Program-made: the position numbers and the translations under genes
NCBI RefSeq assembly: GCF_937941905.1
Contig: NZ_CALDGS010000011.1
Location: 1-55,021, forward strand
DNA length: 55,021 nt
Source of the DNA: an uncultured Mycolicibacterium sp.
GTDB lineage: Bacteria > Actinomycetota > Actinomycetes > Mycobacteriales > Mycobacteriaceae
Direction: 5' to 3'
Notes under the pieces: generated by a model
Database searches by the model: none
What the model saw: the letters and a program-made list of their open reading frames with translations, nothing else
What the model was told of the DNA's origin: nothing
In this document: piece after piece, positions 24,907 through 31,675 of the stretch
Layout of the letters: each line of letters starts with the position of its first letter
Position numbering within the stretch: position 1 is the stretch's first letter

Positions 24907-25827
24907 TCATCCGGGAGTAACCCGGTGGTCACCGCGCTGCGCCTTGCTCCGCTCGGTGGCCGCCTTCGCCGTCTGTCTGATCTGCTGCCAGTCGCTGTCG
25001 GTCAGCCGGGTCAGGCCGGCGAACGTGTTGGGGCCGGCCAGCATCTGCCCGCCGTCCATGGCGATAGTCTGGCCGGTGAGATAGTCGCAGGCGTCCGACA
25101 TCAGGAAGATCACCAGGTTGGCGAGCTCCTCGATGGTCCCGGTCCGCCCGGCGGGGATCTGGTCGGGCTGGGTCGCGCCCACCGAGCTCTGGTCGGTCGG
25201 GTTGAGCATCTGCCAGGCGTATTCGGTCGGAATGGGTCCGGGCGCAACCGCATTGAGCCTGATCCCGTACCGGGCCCACTCGACGGCCAGCGACATCGTC
25301 ATGGCGTGCACGGCGGCCTTGGCCATCGAGGAGGGGACAACGAACGCCGAACCGGTCCAGATCCAGGTGGTCAGCGTCGACAGCACGCAGCCCGGCAGGC
25401 CGTCGGCGATCCAGCGGCGTCCCGCGGCGTGGGTGGTGTGGAACGAACCGTCCATGACGGTGCTGGTGATCGCCCGGTACCCGCGTGGGCTCAGCTCGTG
25501 GGTCGGTGCGATGAAATTCGCGGCGGCATTGTTGATCAGCCCGGTCAACGGGCCGTGTTCGGTCCAGATCCGCTCCATCGCGGCGTCGACGCGGTCGTGA
25601 TCCCGGACGTCGACGGTGTCGATGTGGACCGCATCTGGACGGGTCGCCCCGATTTCGGCGGCGGCCTCCTGCAGGACCGCCGGTCGGCGGCCCCATAGAT
25701 GCACGGTGGCGCCGTGGGCCACGAGATGGCGCGCGACCCCGCGACCGAGGCCGGTGCCGCCGCCGGTGACCAGGATTCGCTTGGCGGTGAGCAAGGTAGG
25801 AGAGAACGGGCCGGCCGGGACGGACAT
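24907..25827 (-). CDS. DECR-family SDR: 2,4-dienoyl-CoA reductase-like
   Basis: 306 residues. NADP motif TGGGTGLG, NNAA, and the region TGSAFVVPSSMAKAAVHAMT followed by SLAVEWARYGIRLNAVAPGP, which aligns with mammalian 2,4-dienoyl-CoA reductase (TGSGFVVPSASAKAGVEAMS), as does the C-terminal GTIEELANLVIFLMSD. The usual SDR Tyr at Y-x-x-x-K is Ser here, as in DECR; the separate DECR Tyr (TTIYAETG) appears as Trp/Ile (TTWIWTG), so its catalytic acid is uncertain. ATG 25827 has GAGAGG eight bases before it. The last gene before a 3' region containing the two broken genes; a hairpin at 25944-25970 lies upstream. Confidence 0.8.
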   Translation of the reverse strand: MSVPAGPFSPTLLTAKRILVTGGGTGLGRGVARHLVAHGATVHLWGRRPAVLQEAAAEIGATRPDAVHIDTVDVRDHDRVDAAMERIWTEHGPLTGLINNAAANFIAPTHELSPRGYRAITSTVMDGSFHTTHAAGRRWIADGLPGCVLSTLTTWIWTGSAFVVPSSMAKAAVHAMTMSLAVEWARYGIRLNAVAPGPIPTEYAWQMLNPTDQSSVGATQPDQIPAGRTGTIEELANLVIFLMSDACDYLTGQTIAMDGGQMLAGPNTFAGLTRLTDSDWQQIRQTAKAATERSKAQRGDHRVTPG

Positions 25828-25943
25828 GTCGGTTTCCTCTCGGTTCAAGACGGTGGTGGATGCGCGTCAGCCCGGCTCGTCCGGACAGGTGTCGGAAAGT
25901 GAACGGAGGGAACGAGCCGGGCTGGCGCCGATTGCGGGGTGCG

Positions 25944-25970
25944 CGGTGCCGGGCGGGAGACCCGGCACCG
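25944..25970. terminator. Stem-loop terminator candidate after BadI-like gene
   Basis: CGGTGCCGGG / CCCGGCACCG: perfect 10-bp stem with a 7-base loop, about 30 bases past the stop of the minus-strand gene at 26002. No T-run follows, as is common in mycobacteria. It separates that gene from the DECR-like gene. Confidence 0.6.
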
Positions 25971-26001
25971 TCCTCGAGGGGAGTATCTGCCTTCCGGGTC
26001 G

Positions 26002-26796
26002 TTACTTGCCGCGGTACGGGCTGAAGTCGGGCTGGCGCTTCTCGTTGAAGGCGTTGATGCCCTCCTGCGCCTCGGGGGTGTCGCCGAAGATCTGCAGGGT
26101 CGAGTACGCCATCGAGCCGATGCCCAGGAAGTGCTCGGTGTCGGTGTTCATCGACTGCTTGAGCACCTTCAGTGCCGTGGGTGAGAAGGCGAGCATCTGG
26201 TCGGCCCAGGCCCGGACCTCGTTTCTGAGCTCGGCGGCCGGGACCACCTTGTTCACCAGGCCCCACTCCATGGCCTCCTGCGCCGAGAGTCGGCGCAGCA
26301 TGAACCAGATCTCGCGGGCCCGCTTCTCGCCGACGACCCGGGCGAGGTAGCCGGAGCCCAGCCCGGCGTCGAAGGAGCCGACCCGCGGGCCGTTCTGGCC
26401 GAACTGCGCGGTGTCGGCGGCGATCGTGAGGTCACACAGCACATGCAGAACATGGCCGCCGCCGATGGCCAACCCGTTCACCGCGGCGATCACCGGTTTG
26501 GGGATGTCGCGGATGACGCGGTGCAGCGAGTCGATCTCGAACAGCCCACTGGTCGAGGGCCCGTAGTCACCGGTCTCCATCCGCTGCTTCTGGTCGCCGC
26601 CGGCGCAGAACGCCTTGTTCCCGGCACCGGTGAGGGCGACCACGCCGACGTCCTTGCTGCTCCAGGCCCGCTTGAAGGCCATCACGAGTTCGTCGACGGT
26701 CTTTGCGCGGAACGCGTTGTACCGCTCCGGCCGGTTAATCGTGATCCAGGCCAGTCCGTTGTCGACTTCGTATGTGATATCGGTGAATTCGCTCAT
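26002..26796 (-). CDS. BadI-like 2-ketocyclohexanecarboxyl-CoA hydrolase candidate
   Basis: 264-residue crotonase closer to BadI than the paralogue at 17308: ITYEVDNGLAWITINRPERY, FCAGGDQ, GLAIGGGHVLHVLCDLTIAA, FGQNGPRVGSFDAGLGSGYL, ARVVGEKRAREIWFMLRRLS, and the C-terminal INAFNEKRQPDFSPY. BadI opens the ring of 2-ketocyclohexane-1-carboxyl-CoA to pimelyl-CoA. ATG 26796 is the only Met fitting the family length, though GGAAAGGA lies a long 14 bases upstream. Operator-like site 4 lies about 50 bases upstream, so it is probably the first gene of its own unit. Confidence 0.85.
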   Translation of the reverse strand: MSEFTDITYEVDNGLAWITINRPERYNAFRAKTVDELVMAFKRAWSSKDVGVVALTGAGNKAFCAGGDQKQRMETGDYGPSTSGLFEIDSLHRVIRDIPKPVIAAVNGLAIGGGHVLHVLCDLTIAADTAQFGQNGPRVGSFDAGLGSGYLARVVGEKRAREIWFMLRRLSAQEAMEWGLVNKVVPAAELRNEVRAWADQMLAFSPTALKVLKQSMNTDTEHFLGIGSMAYSTLQIFGDTPEAQEGINAFNEKRQPDFSPYRGK

Positions 26797-26846
26797 CTGA
26801 GCCGTGAACGTCCTTTCCGTGATCGAGTCGGGTCGCCCGGTAAATT

Positions 26847-26857
26847 TGGACTGACCT
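26847..26857. promoter_or_regulatory. Putative GntR/FadR-type operator, site 4
   Basis: TGGACTGACCT (minus strand AGGTCAGTCCA), about 50 bases upstream of the BadI-like start. The minus-strand context ATACAAAAGGTCAGTCCAAA matches site 1 (GTACAATAGGTCTGACCAAA) over nearly 20 positions, better than the core alone would suggest. Confidence 0.55.
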
Positions 26858-26909
26858 TTTGTATCAATCGTAACTTTGAGATCCGCGCTGGGCAATAGCC
26901 CGCCAAGGC

Positions 26910-27698
26910 TCAGGCCGCCGAGATCCCGCCGTTGATGCTGATCGCCTGCCCGGTGAGCTTGGCCGCGGCCGGGCTGCACAAAAAGGCCGCCAGGGCGGCG
27001 ATGTCGTCGGCGTCGGGCACACCGAGGGCGGCCTGCTGTGCGGCCTTGGCGAAGAGTTTGGCGCTGAACCCCTCGGTGGTGATCCGCTCGGTCGATGCCG
27101 TGCCGTGGACCAGCGACGGGGTCAGGACGTTGGCGCGGATGCCGTAGCGCTTCTCCTCGAGGGCGATGGTGCGGGTGAACATCGTGATGGCCGCCTTCGC
27201 GGCGCCGATGACCGCCTCACCGGGGGTGGCGGTCTTGGCGGCGTCGGAGGCCACGTTGACGATGACGCCGCCGCGCCGGACCCGCATACCGGGCAGCACC
27301 TCGCCGGCCATGTGCATCGACGGCAGCGCCAGTTCGGTGAGGATCCGGCCGATGTCGGAGGTGGGGATGTCGATGAACAGTTCGGGGCGGACATCGGCGG
27401 CCGTGGTGCACATGAGAATGTCGATCCCGGAGAGCAGTTCGTCGGCCCGCGCGGCGATTTCGGCGGCGTCGGCCGGATCGACCGCGTTGCCGGCGATGTA
27501 GTGCGCGGTGGTGCCGAGTTCGGCCAGTGATTCGGCGGCCGCGGTGCCGCGCTCGACGTTGCGGCCGACGACGGCGATCCGCGGCAGGCCGGCGCGCACC
27601 AGCGCCTTCGCGGTGGCGAGGCCGATTCCCGCGGTCCCGCCGACGATGAGCGCCGATGATGCGGACAGTTCCTTGGGGCTGAACGGTTGGTCGGTCAT
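26910..27698 (-). CDS. SDR-family protein without the catalytic Tyr
   Basis: 262 residues with Rossmann motif LIVGGTAGIGLATA (residues 18-31) and a C-terminal TGQAISINGG, but with MCTTA in place of NNAG and, at the Y-x-x-x-K site, Ile164-Gly-Ala-Ala-Lys168 (codon ATC). Ser151 and Lys168 are kept. Neighbouring SDRs here have Tyr at this place (AVYSGAK at 16536). It may still bind NAD(P) and act with another acid, or be a non-enzymatic partner. Starts from an ATG with AGGATG upstream, 42 bases after the stop of the FadE at 27741, so probably co-transcribed. Confidence 0.75.
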   Translation of the reverse strand: MTDQPFSPKELSASSALIVGGTAGIGLATAKALVRAGLPRIAVVGRNVERGTAAAESLAELGTTAHYIAGNAVDPADAAEIAARADELLSGIDILMCTTAADVRPELFIDIPTSDIGRILTELALPSMHMAGEVLPGMRVRRGGVIVNVASDAAKTATPGEAVIGAAKAAITMFTRTIALEEKRYGIRANVLTPSLVHGTASTERITTEGFSAKLFAKAAQQAALGVPDADDIAALAAFLCSPAAAKLTGQAISINGGISAA

Positions 27699-27740
27699 GG
27701 TGGCATCCTGTGGGCTGACTGGTTTGTGGGGGGTGATGGG

Positions 27741-28874
27741 CTAGAGTCCGTAACTCTTGCCGATGATCTCGCGCTGGATCGCGTTCGCGCCGCCGTAGAT
27801 CGGCGGGGCCAGCGCCTTGCGCACCTGCATCTCCATGCCGAACTCGACGGTGTAGCCGTTGCCGCCCATCAGCTGCAGCCCGGTCAGGGCCGCCTGTTTG
27901 GCAACCTCGGTGCACTTGAGCTTGGCCATGGAACCCTCCCGGGCGAGGCGCTCCTCCAGCCCGGCGTCGATCTGCCGGGCGACGTGGTAGACGTAGGCGC
28001 GGCAGTGCTCGATCTCGGTGGCGAGGTCGGCGATCGTGTGCCGCACCGCCTGGAATGCGCTGAGCGGCTTGCCGAACTGCTCACGGGTGCGGACGTAGTC
28101 GATGGTGTCCTCCAGCGAACGGCGGGCCGCGCCGAGGGACATCGCCGCGATGATCAGCCGCTCGACGTTCAGGCCGCGCATCAGCCGGTGCCAGGCGTCG
28201 CCGATGCCGCCGACGACGTTGTCCACCGGGACCTCGACGTCGGTGAAGAACACGTCGTTGACGGTGTGGCCGTCCATCGTCCGGATCGGCCGGATCTCGA
28301 GCCCGGGGCTGTCGGTGGGCACGTACATCAACGTCAGGCCCTCGTGCCGGCCCGCGTTCGGGTCGGTGCGCGTGAGGACCAGCAGGTGGTCGGCCAGATG
28401 TGCGGCGGTGATCCAGGTCTTCTGGCCGTTGACGATGAAGCGGTCGCCGTCGCGGACCGCCCGGGTGGCCACACCCGCCAGGTCCGAACCGGCCCCCGGC
28501 TCCGACAGCGCGATGGCCTCGAAATTACCGGCGCACAGGTTGCCCAGGATCCGCTTCTTCTGGTCCTCGGTGCCGTGCCGCAGATAGGTCTGCGCGGCGG
28601 TCAGGCCGGTTCCGTAGGCGTGGATGGGGGCCAGTCCGCGGCTGGTCTCCTCGAGGAAGATGCATTCCTCGACCATCCCGGCCCCGCCGCCGCCGTACTC
28701 GGCCGGCAGTGACACGCCGAGCCAGCCGAGTTCGGCGAACTTCTTCAGCAGTGTGGGACTGTTCGACAGGCGCCCGCCGTCGGTCAGTTGCGCCCGCTGC
28801 TCGGCGGTGGCGCAGTGCTTCTGGCAGAACTCCGCCACCGCCGTGGCGAACTCCTGTTGTTGGCTGGTGAACAC
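27741..28874 (-). CDS. Acyl-CoA dehydrogenase (FadE, cyclohexanecarboxyl-CoA dehydrogenase-like candidate)
   Basis: 377-residue acyl-CoA dehydrogenase: LSEPGAGSDLAGVATRAVRD, RFIVNGQKTWITAAH, REQFGKPLSAFQAVRHTIAD, LQLMGGNGYTVEFGMEMQVR and IYGGANAIQREIIGKSYGL. The base is probably the Glu in LNVERLIIAAMSLG, as the C-terminal motif has no Glu. GTG 28874 is five bases from AAGGAG; an upstream ATG at 28904 lies before that site. A GntR-type operator half overlaps the leader (site 5). Together with the ring hydrolase downstream it may oxidise the alicyclic acyl-CoA to the ring-enoyl-CoA; that substrate is inferred from context. Confidence 0.85.
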   Translation of the reverse strand: MFTSQQQEFATAVAEFCQKHCATAEQRAQLTDGGRLSNSPTLLKKFAELGWLGVSLPAEYGGGGAGMVEECIFLEETSRGLAPIHAYGTGLTAAQTYLRHGTEDQKKRILGNLCAGNFEAIALSEPGAGSDLAGVATRAVRDGDRFIVNGQKTWITAAHLADHLLVLTRTDPNAGRHEGLTLMYVPTDSPGLEIRPIRTMDGHTVNDVFFTDVEVPVDNVVGGIGDAWHRLMRGLNVERLIIAAMSLGAARRSLEDTIDYVRTREQFGKPLSAFQAVRHTIADLATEIEHCRAYVYHVARQIDAGLEERLAREGSMAKLKCTEVAKQAALTGLQLMGGNGYTVEFGMEMQVRKALAPPIYGGANAIQREIIGKSYGL

Positions 28875-28887
28875 GAGCACTCCTTTG

Positions 28888-28898
28888 AAGTCAGACCA
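28888..28898. promoter_or_regulatory. Putative GntR/FadR-type operator, site 5
   Basis: AAGTCAGACCA (minus strand TGGTCTGACTT), 14-24 bases upstream of the FadE start. The TGGTCTGAC half is perfect; the other half is degenerate. Its position next to the ribosome site suggests repression. Confidence 0.5.
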
Positions 28899-29010
28899 TA
28901 TCAAAGGTATGCGTTATAGAAGCCACGTTGGCGGGTGCTGCCGTCGTTATGCCCCCTAGGTGGTGGACCAGGTGCCCCGAACGGGGGTTGGTCTGGGAAA
29001 CTTGCACGGT

Positions 29011-29031
29011 GTGGCACCGCGTCGGTGCCAC
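29011..29031. promoter_or_regulatory. Inverted repeat ahead of GntR gene, possible autoregulatory operator
   Basis: GTGGCACC-GCGTC-GGTGCCAC, perfect 8-bp arms with a 5-base spacer, 22 bases before the GTG start of the GntR gene. A further palindrome TGGTGGACCA lies at 28961-28970. Either could be the operator of this second GntR protein; the former could also form an mRNA hairpin before the ribosome site. Confidence 0.45.
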
Positions 29032-29052
29032 GGAGGAAATCGAGGAGCAGTG

Positions 29053-29784
29053 GTGCCAGGTCGCGATCGTCCAGCGCGGTCGTCACGGGCCGAGCGTGTC
29101 GCCGCCGACATCGAACGCGAGATCATCAACGCGCGCCTGCCCGTCGGTGCCCATCTCGGGCGGCGCAGCGAACTGATGGACCGGTTCGGCATCAGCCCGA
29201 CCGTGATGAACGAGACCCTGCGCATCCTGCGCGACCGCGAGCTGATCAAGGTCAAGCCCGGCCCCGGCGGCGGGATCACGGTCGCCAGCGCACCGCCGCA
29301 GGTCCGGCTCGGCGCCCTCGACCTGTGGTTCCTGCCCTCGAACCCGCATCCGCTCGACCTCATCGAGGCGCGGCTGTACCTGGAGTTCGGGCTGACCAAG
29401 GCGGCGTTCGAGCGGGCCACCCGCGACGACATCTCGGCGATGCGGGAGGCCATGGCCCGGATGCGGGCCAGTACCGACGCTCGCGAGTTCTTCGACGCCG
29501 TGCTGGCTTTCCACGGGGTGGTGGCCGCGGCGGCACACATCCCCGTGTTGGAGGGGATGCACAAGACGGTCATCACGAGCATCCGGGCGGTGCTGAGCCG
29601 GGTGGTGTTCGTCCGCGACCACCAACCCCTGCTGGCGCACAGCCTCGATGTGCACGACGACATCGTGGCGGCGATCGCCGTGCGCGACCAGCGCGCCTTC
29701 ATCGACGCGCTGAACCGCCACGACCAGGACCTGTTCGGTGCGGACGACCCGGACCGCACCACGGACTCACCCCGGCGGCCGTGA
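29053..29784 (+). CDS. GntR-family regulator, FCD-type
   Basis: 243 residues: winged helix at about 10-75 (AERVAADIEREIINARLPVG, then FGISPTVMNETLRILRDREL) and a helical FCD-like domain with FDAVLAFHGVVAAAAHIPVL and HSLDVHDDIVAAIAVRDQRA. GTG 29053 is chosen because GAGGAG (29042-29047) is five bases away; residues upstream of it in the same frame look non-coding. Transcribed divergently from the FadE at 27741 and towards the ligase at 29828. It differs from the GntR at 18193 in the recognition helix, so it may serve a separate target set. Confidence 0.85.
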   Translation: MPGRDRPARSSRAERVAADIEREIINARLPVGAHLGRRSELMDRFGISPTVMNETLRILRDRELIKVKPGPGGGITVASAPPQVRLGALDLWFLPSNPHPLDLIEARLYLEFGLTKAAFERATRDDISAMREAMARMRASTDAREFFDAVLAFHGVVAAAAHIPVLEGMHKTVITSIRAVLSRVVFVRDHQPLLAHSLDVHDDIVAAIAVRDQRAFIDALNRHDQDLFGADDPDRTTDSPRRP

Positions 29785-29818
29785 CGGTCCGCCGCGGCCC
29801 GGTGGCCGCGGCGGACCG
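29785..29818. terminator. Bidirectional hairpin terminator
   Basis: CGGTCCGCCGCGGCC / GGCCGCGGCGGACCG: perfect 15-bp stem with loop CGGT, filling the 43-base gap between the stops of the convergent GntR gene and the acyl-CoA synthetase. No T-tract on either side. Confidence 0.8.
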
Positions 29819-29827
29819 GCGGTGCGG

Positions 29828-31510
29828 TCAGGACGATTCGCGCCACTCGGCATCCGACGGCACGCCCGTGCGCTCCCGCTCGCGCAGTTCGACGCGCCGG
29901 ATCTTGCCCGAGATCGTCTTGGGCAGTTCCATGAACTCGATCCGCCGGATGCGCTGGTAGGGGGCGAGGTTCTGGCGTGCGTGGGCGAAGATCGAGTCGG
30001 CGGTGGCGCGGTCGGCCGCCCAGCCCTCCGTCAGCGTGATGTAGGCCTTGGGGACCGCCAGCCGTGCCGGGTCCGGCGCCGGCACGACCGCCGCCTCGAC
30101 CACCGCCGGATGCTCGATCAGGACGCTTTCGAGCTCGAACGGCGAGATCTTGTAGTCGGAGGCCTTGAACACGTCGTCGGTGCGGCCGACATAGGTGATG
30201 TAGCCGTCGGCGTCGCGGGTGGCGATGTCCCCGGTGTGGTAGTAGCCGTCACCGCTCACCTTCTCGTTGAGTTCGTCGGCGCCGAGGTATCCGGTCATCA
30301 GGTTCACCGGTCGGCCGTCGGACAGGGGCAGACAGATCTCGCCGTCGTCGCCCTCCTGACCGGTGACGGGGTCGACCAGCGCGACCCGGACCCCGGGCAG
30401 CGGGCGGCCCATCGAGCCGGGCTTGACCGGGGCGCCCGGGGTGTTGCCGATCAACGCGGTGGTCTCGGTCTGCCCGAAACCGTCGCGGATGGTGATGCCC
30501 CATCGCTCGGCGACCTGGGTGATCACCTCGGGATTCAACGGTTCGCCGGCGCCCATCGCTTCGCGCAGCTTGGCCGGTTTGTCGCCGAGGTTGGCCTGAA
30601 TCAACATCCGCCACACCGTCGGCGGCGCGCACAGCGTCGTGACGTCGAGGTGGTCGAGCAACCGCAGGAAACGCGCCGCATCGAAGCGGGTGTAGTTGTA
30701 GGCGACGATCGTGGCCTCCGCCAGCCACGGGGCGAAGAACGAGCTCCAGGCATGCTTGGCCCATCCGGGCGAGCTGATGTTCAGGTGCACATCACCGGGC
30801 CGCAGCCCGATGAAGTACATGGTGGTCAGATGCCCGACGGGATAGGAACGCTGGGTGTGCTGCACCAGCTTCGGTTTGCTGGTGGTCCCCGAGGTGAAGT
30901 AGACCAGCAGCGGGTCGTCGGCCTGGGTGCAGGTGCGCAACGGGCGGTGATCGGTGACGTTCTCGGCGTCGCGGTAGGACAGCCATCCGGCGACGGGGGC
31001 CCCGATCGCGATCCGCCCGAACTCCCCGGCGATGTCGGCGAACTTCGCCGTCTCGGTGCTGTTGGTGATCACGTGGGCGACGTTGCCGCGGGCGAGACGG
31101 TCGGCGAGGTCCTTGGGGCCGAGTGCGGTGGTGGCGGGCAGGATGACCGCACCGAGCTTCATCACCGCAAGCATCGACTCCCAGAGTTCGACCTGATTGC
31201 CGAGCATCAGCATTACCCGGTCGCCGCGGCGCACACCGTTGCCGGACAGCCAGGTCGCCAGCCGGTCGCTGCGGTCGGCCAGCTCGGCGAACGTGTAGCG
31301 CTCGTCGGTGCCGTCGTCGCCGACGATGCGCAGCGCCAGGCGCCGATTGCCCCGTGCGATCCGGTCGAACCAGTCGACGGCCCAGTTGAAGGGTCCGCTG
31401 ATCGACGGCCAATCGAACTGAGCCACAGCGGATTCGAAATCCTCACGGTGCTCGACGAGTAGATCGCGGGCCGCGCGTAGCGCAACCGTGGGCGGGGTGG
31501 ATTCGGACAT
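29828..31510 (-). CDS. Acyl-CoA synthetase, ACSM/benzoate-CoA ligase-like
   Basis: 560-residue AMP-forming ligase. P-loop LVYFTSGTTSKPKLVQHT (about residues 199-216), NISSPGWAKHAWSSFFAPWL, GFGQTETTALIGNTPG, YYHTGDIATRDADGYITYVG, RTDDVFKASDYKISPFELES and the catalytic Lys in LPKTISGKIRRVELR. The SSPGWAKHAW and GRTDDVFKASDYKISPFE stretches are typical of the medium-chain/benzoate ligase branch. ATG 31510 follows AAAGGAG by eight bases. Divergent from the meta-cleavage operon with a shared inverted repeat between, so it may activate the aromatic acid or the acid released by its cleavage. Confidence 0.85.
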   Translation of the reverse strand: MSESTPPTVALRAARDLLVEHREDFESAVAQFDWPSISGPFNWAVDWFDRIARGNRRLALRIVGDDGTDERYTFAELADRSDRLATWLSGNGVRRGDRVMLMLGNQVELWESMLAVMKLGAVILPATTALGPKDLADRLARGNVAHVITNSTETAKFADIAGEFGRIAIGAPVAGWLSYRDAENVTDHRPLRTCTQADDPLLVYFTSGTTSKPKLVQHTQRSYPVGHLTTMYFIGLRPGDVHLNISSPGWAKHAWSSFFAPWLAEATIVAYNYTRFDAARFLRLLDHLDVTTLCAPPTVWRMLIQANLGDKPAKLREAMGAGEPLNPEVITQVAERWGITIRDGFGQTETTALIGNTPGAPVKPGSMGRPLPGVRVALVDPVTGQEGDDGEICLPLSDGRPVNLMTGYLGADELNEKVSGDGYYHTGDIATRDADGYITYVGRTDDVFKASDYKISPFELESVLIEHPAVVEAAVVPAPDPARLAVPKAYITLTEGWAADRATADSIFAHARQNLAPYQRIRRIEFMELPKTISGKIRRVELRERERTGVPSDAEWRESS

Positions 31511-31586
31511 CGTCTGCGCTCCTTTGCTGGATGTGGGGGCCGGCGTGTGCGATGGGGCAGCCGGCCGCCGGAGTGTGACCCAGAAA

Positions 31587-31622
31587 ATAATGCATGTCGA
31601 ATCTGGATTCTGCATACATAAT
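31587..31622. promoter_or_regulatory. Operator-like inverted repeat in divergent promoter
   Basis: ATAATGCATGTCGAAT-CTGG-ATTCTGCATACATAAT: 16-base arms matching at 12 positions around a 4-base centre, in an AT-rich island of an otherwise GC-rich region. It lies between the ligase (start 31510) and the amidohydrolase (start 31676). It is unrelated to the TGGTCTGACCA sites, implying a separate regulator, perhaps MarR or IclR type. Confidence 0.55.
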
Positions 31623-31675
31623 CGGCTATCGTCATCGGCACCTGTCCCGCACATCCGGGGAGATCGACGAGATCC

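Noticed and set aside
29738..31462. 574-codon plus-strand ORF opposite the acyl-CoA synthetase
   Set aside because: Shadow of a ligase with intact P-loop and catalytic Lys.
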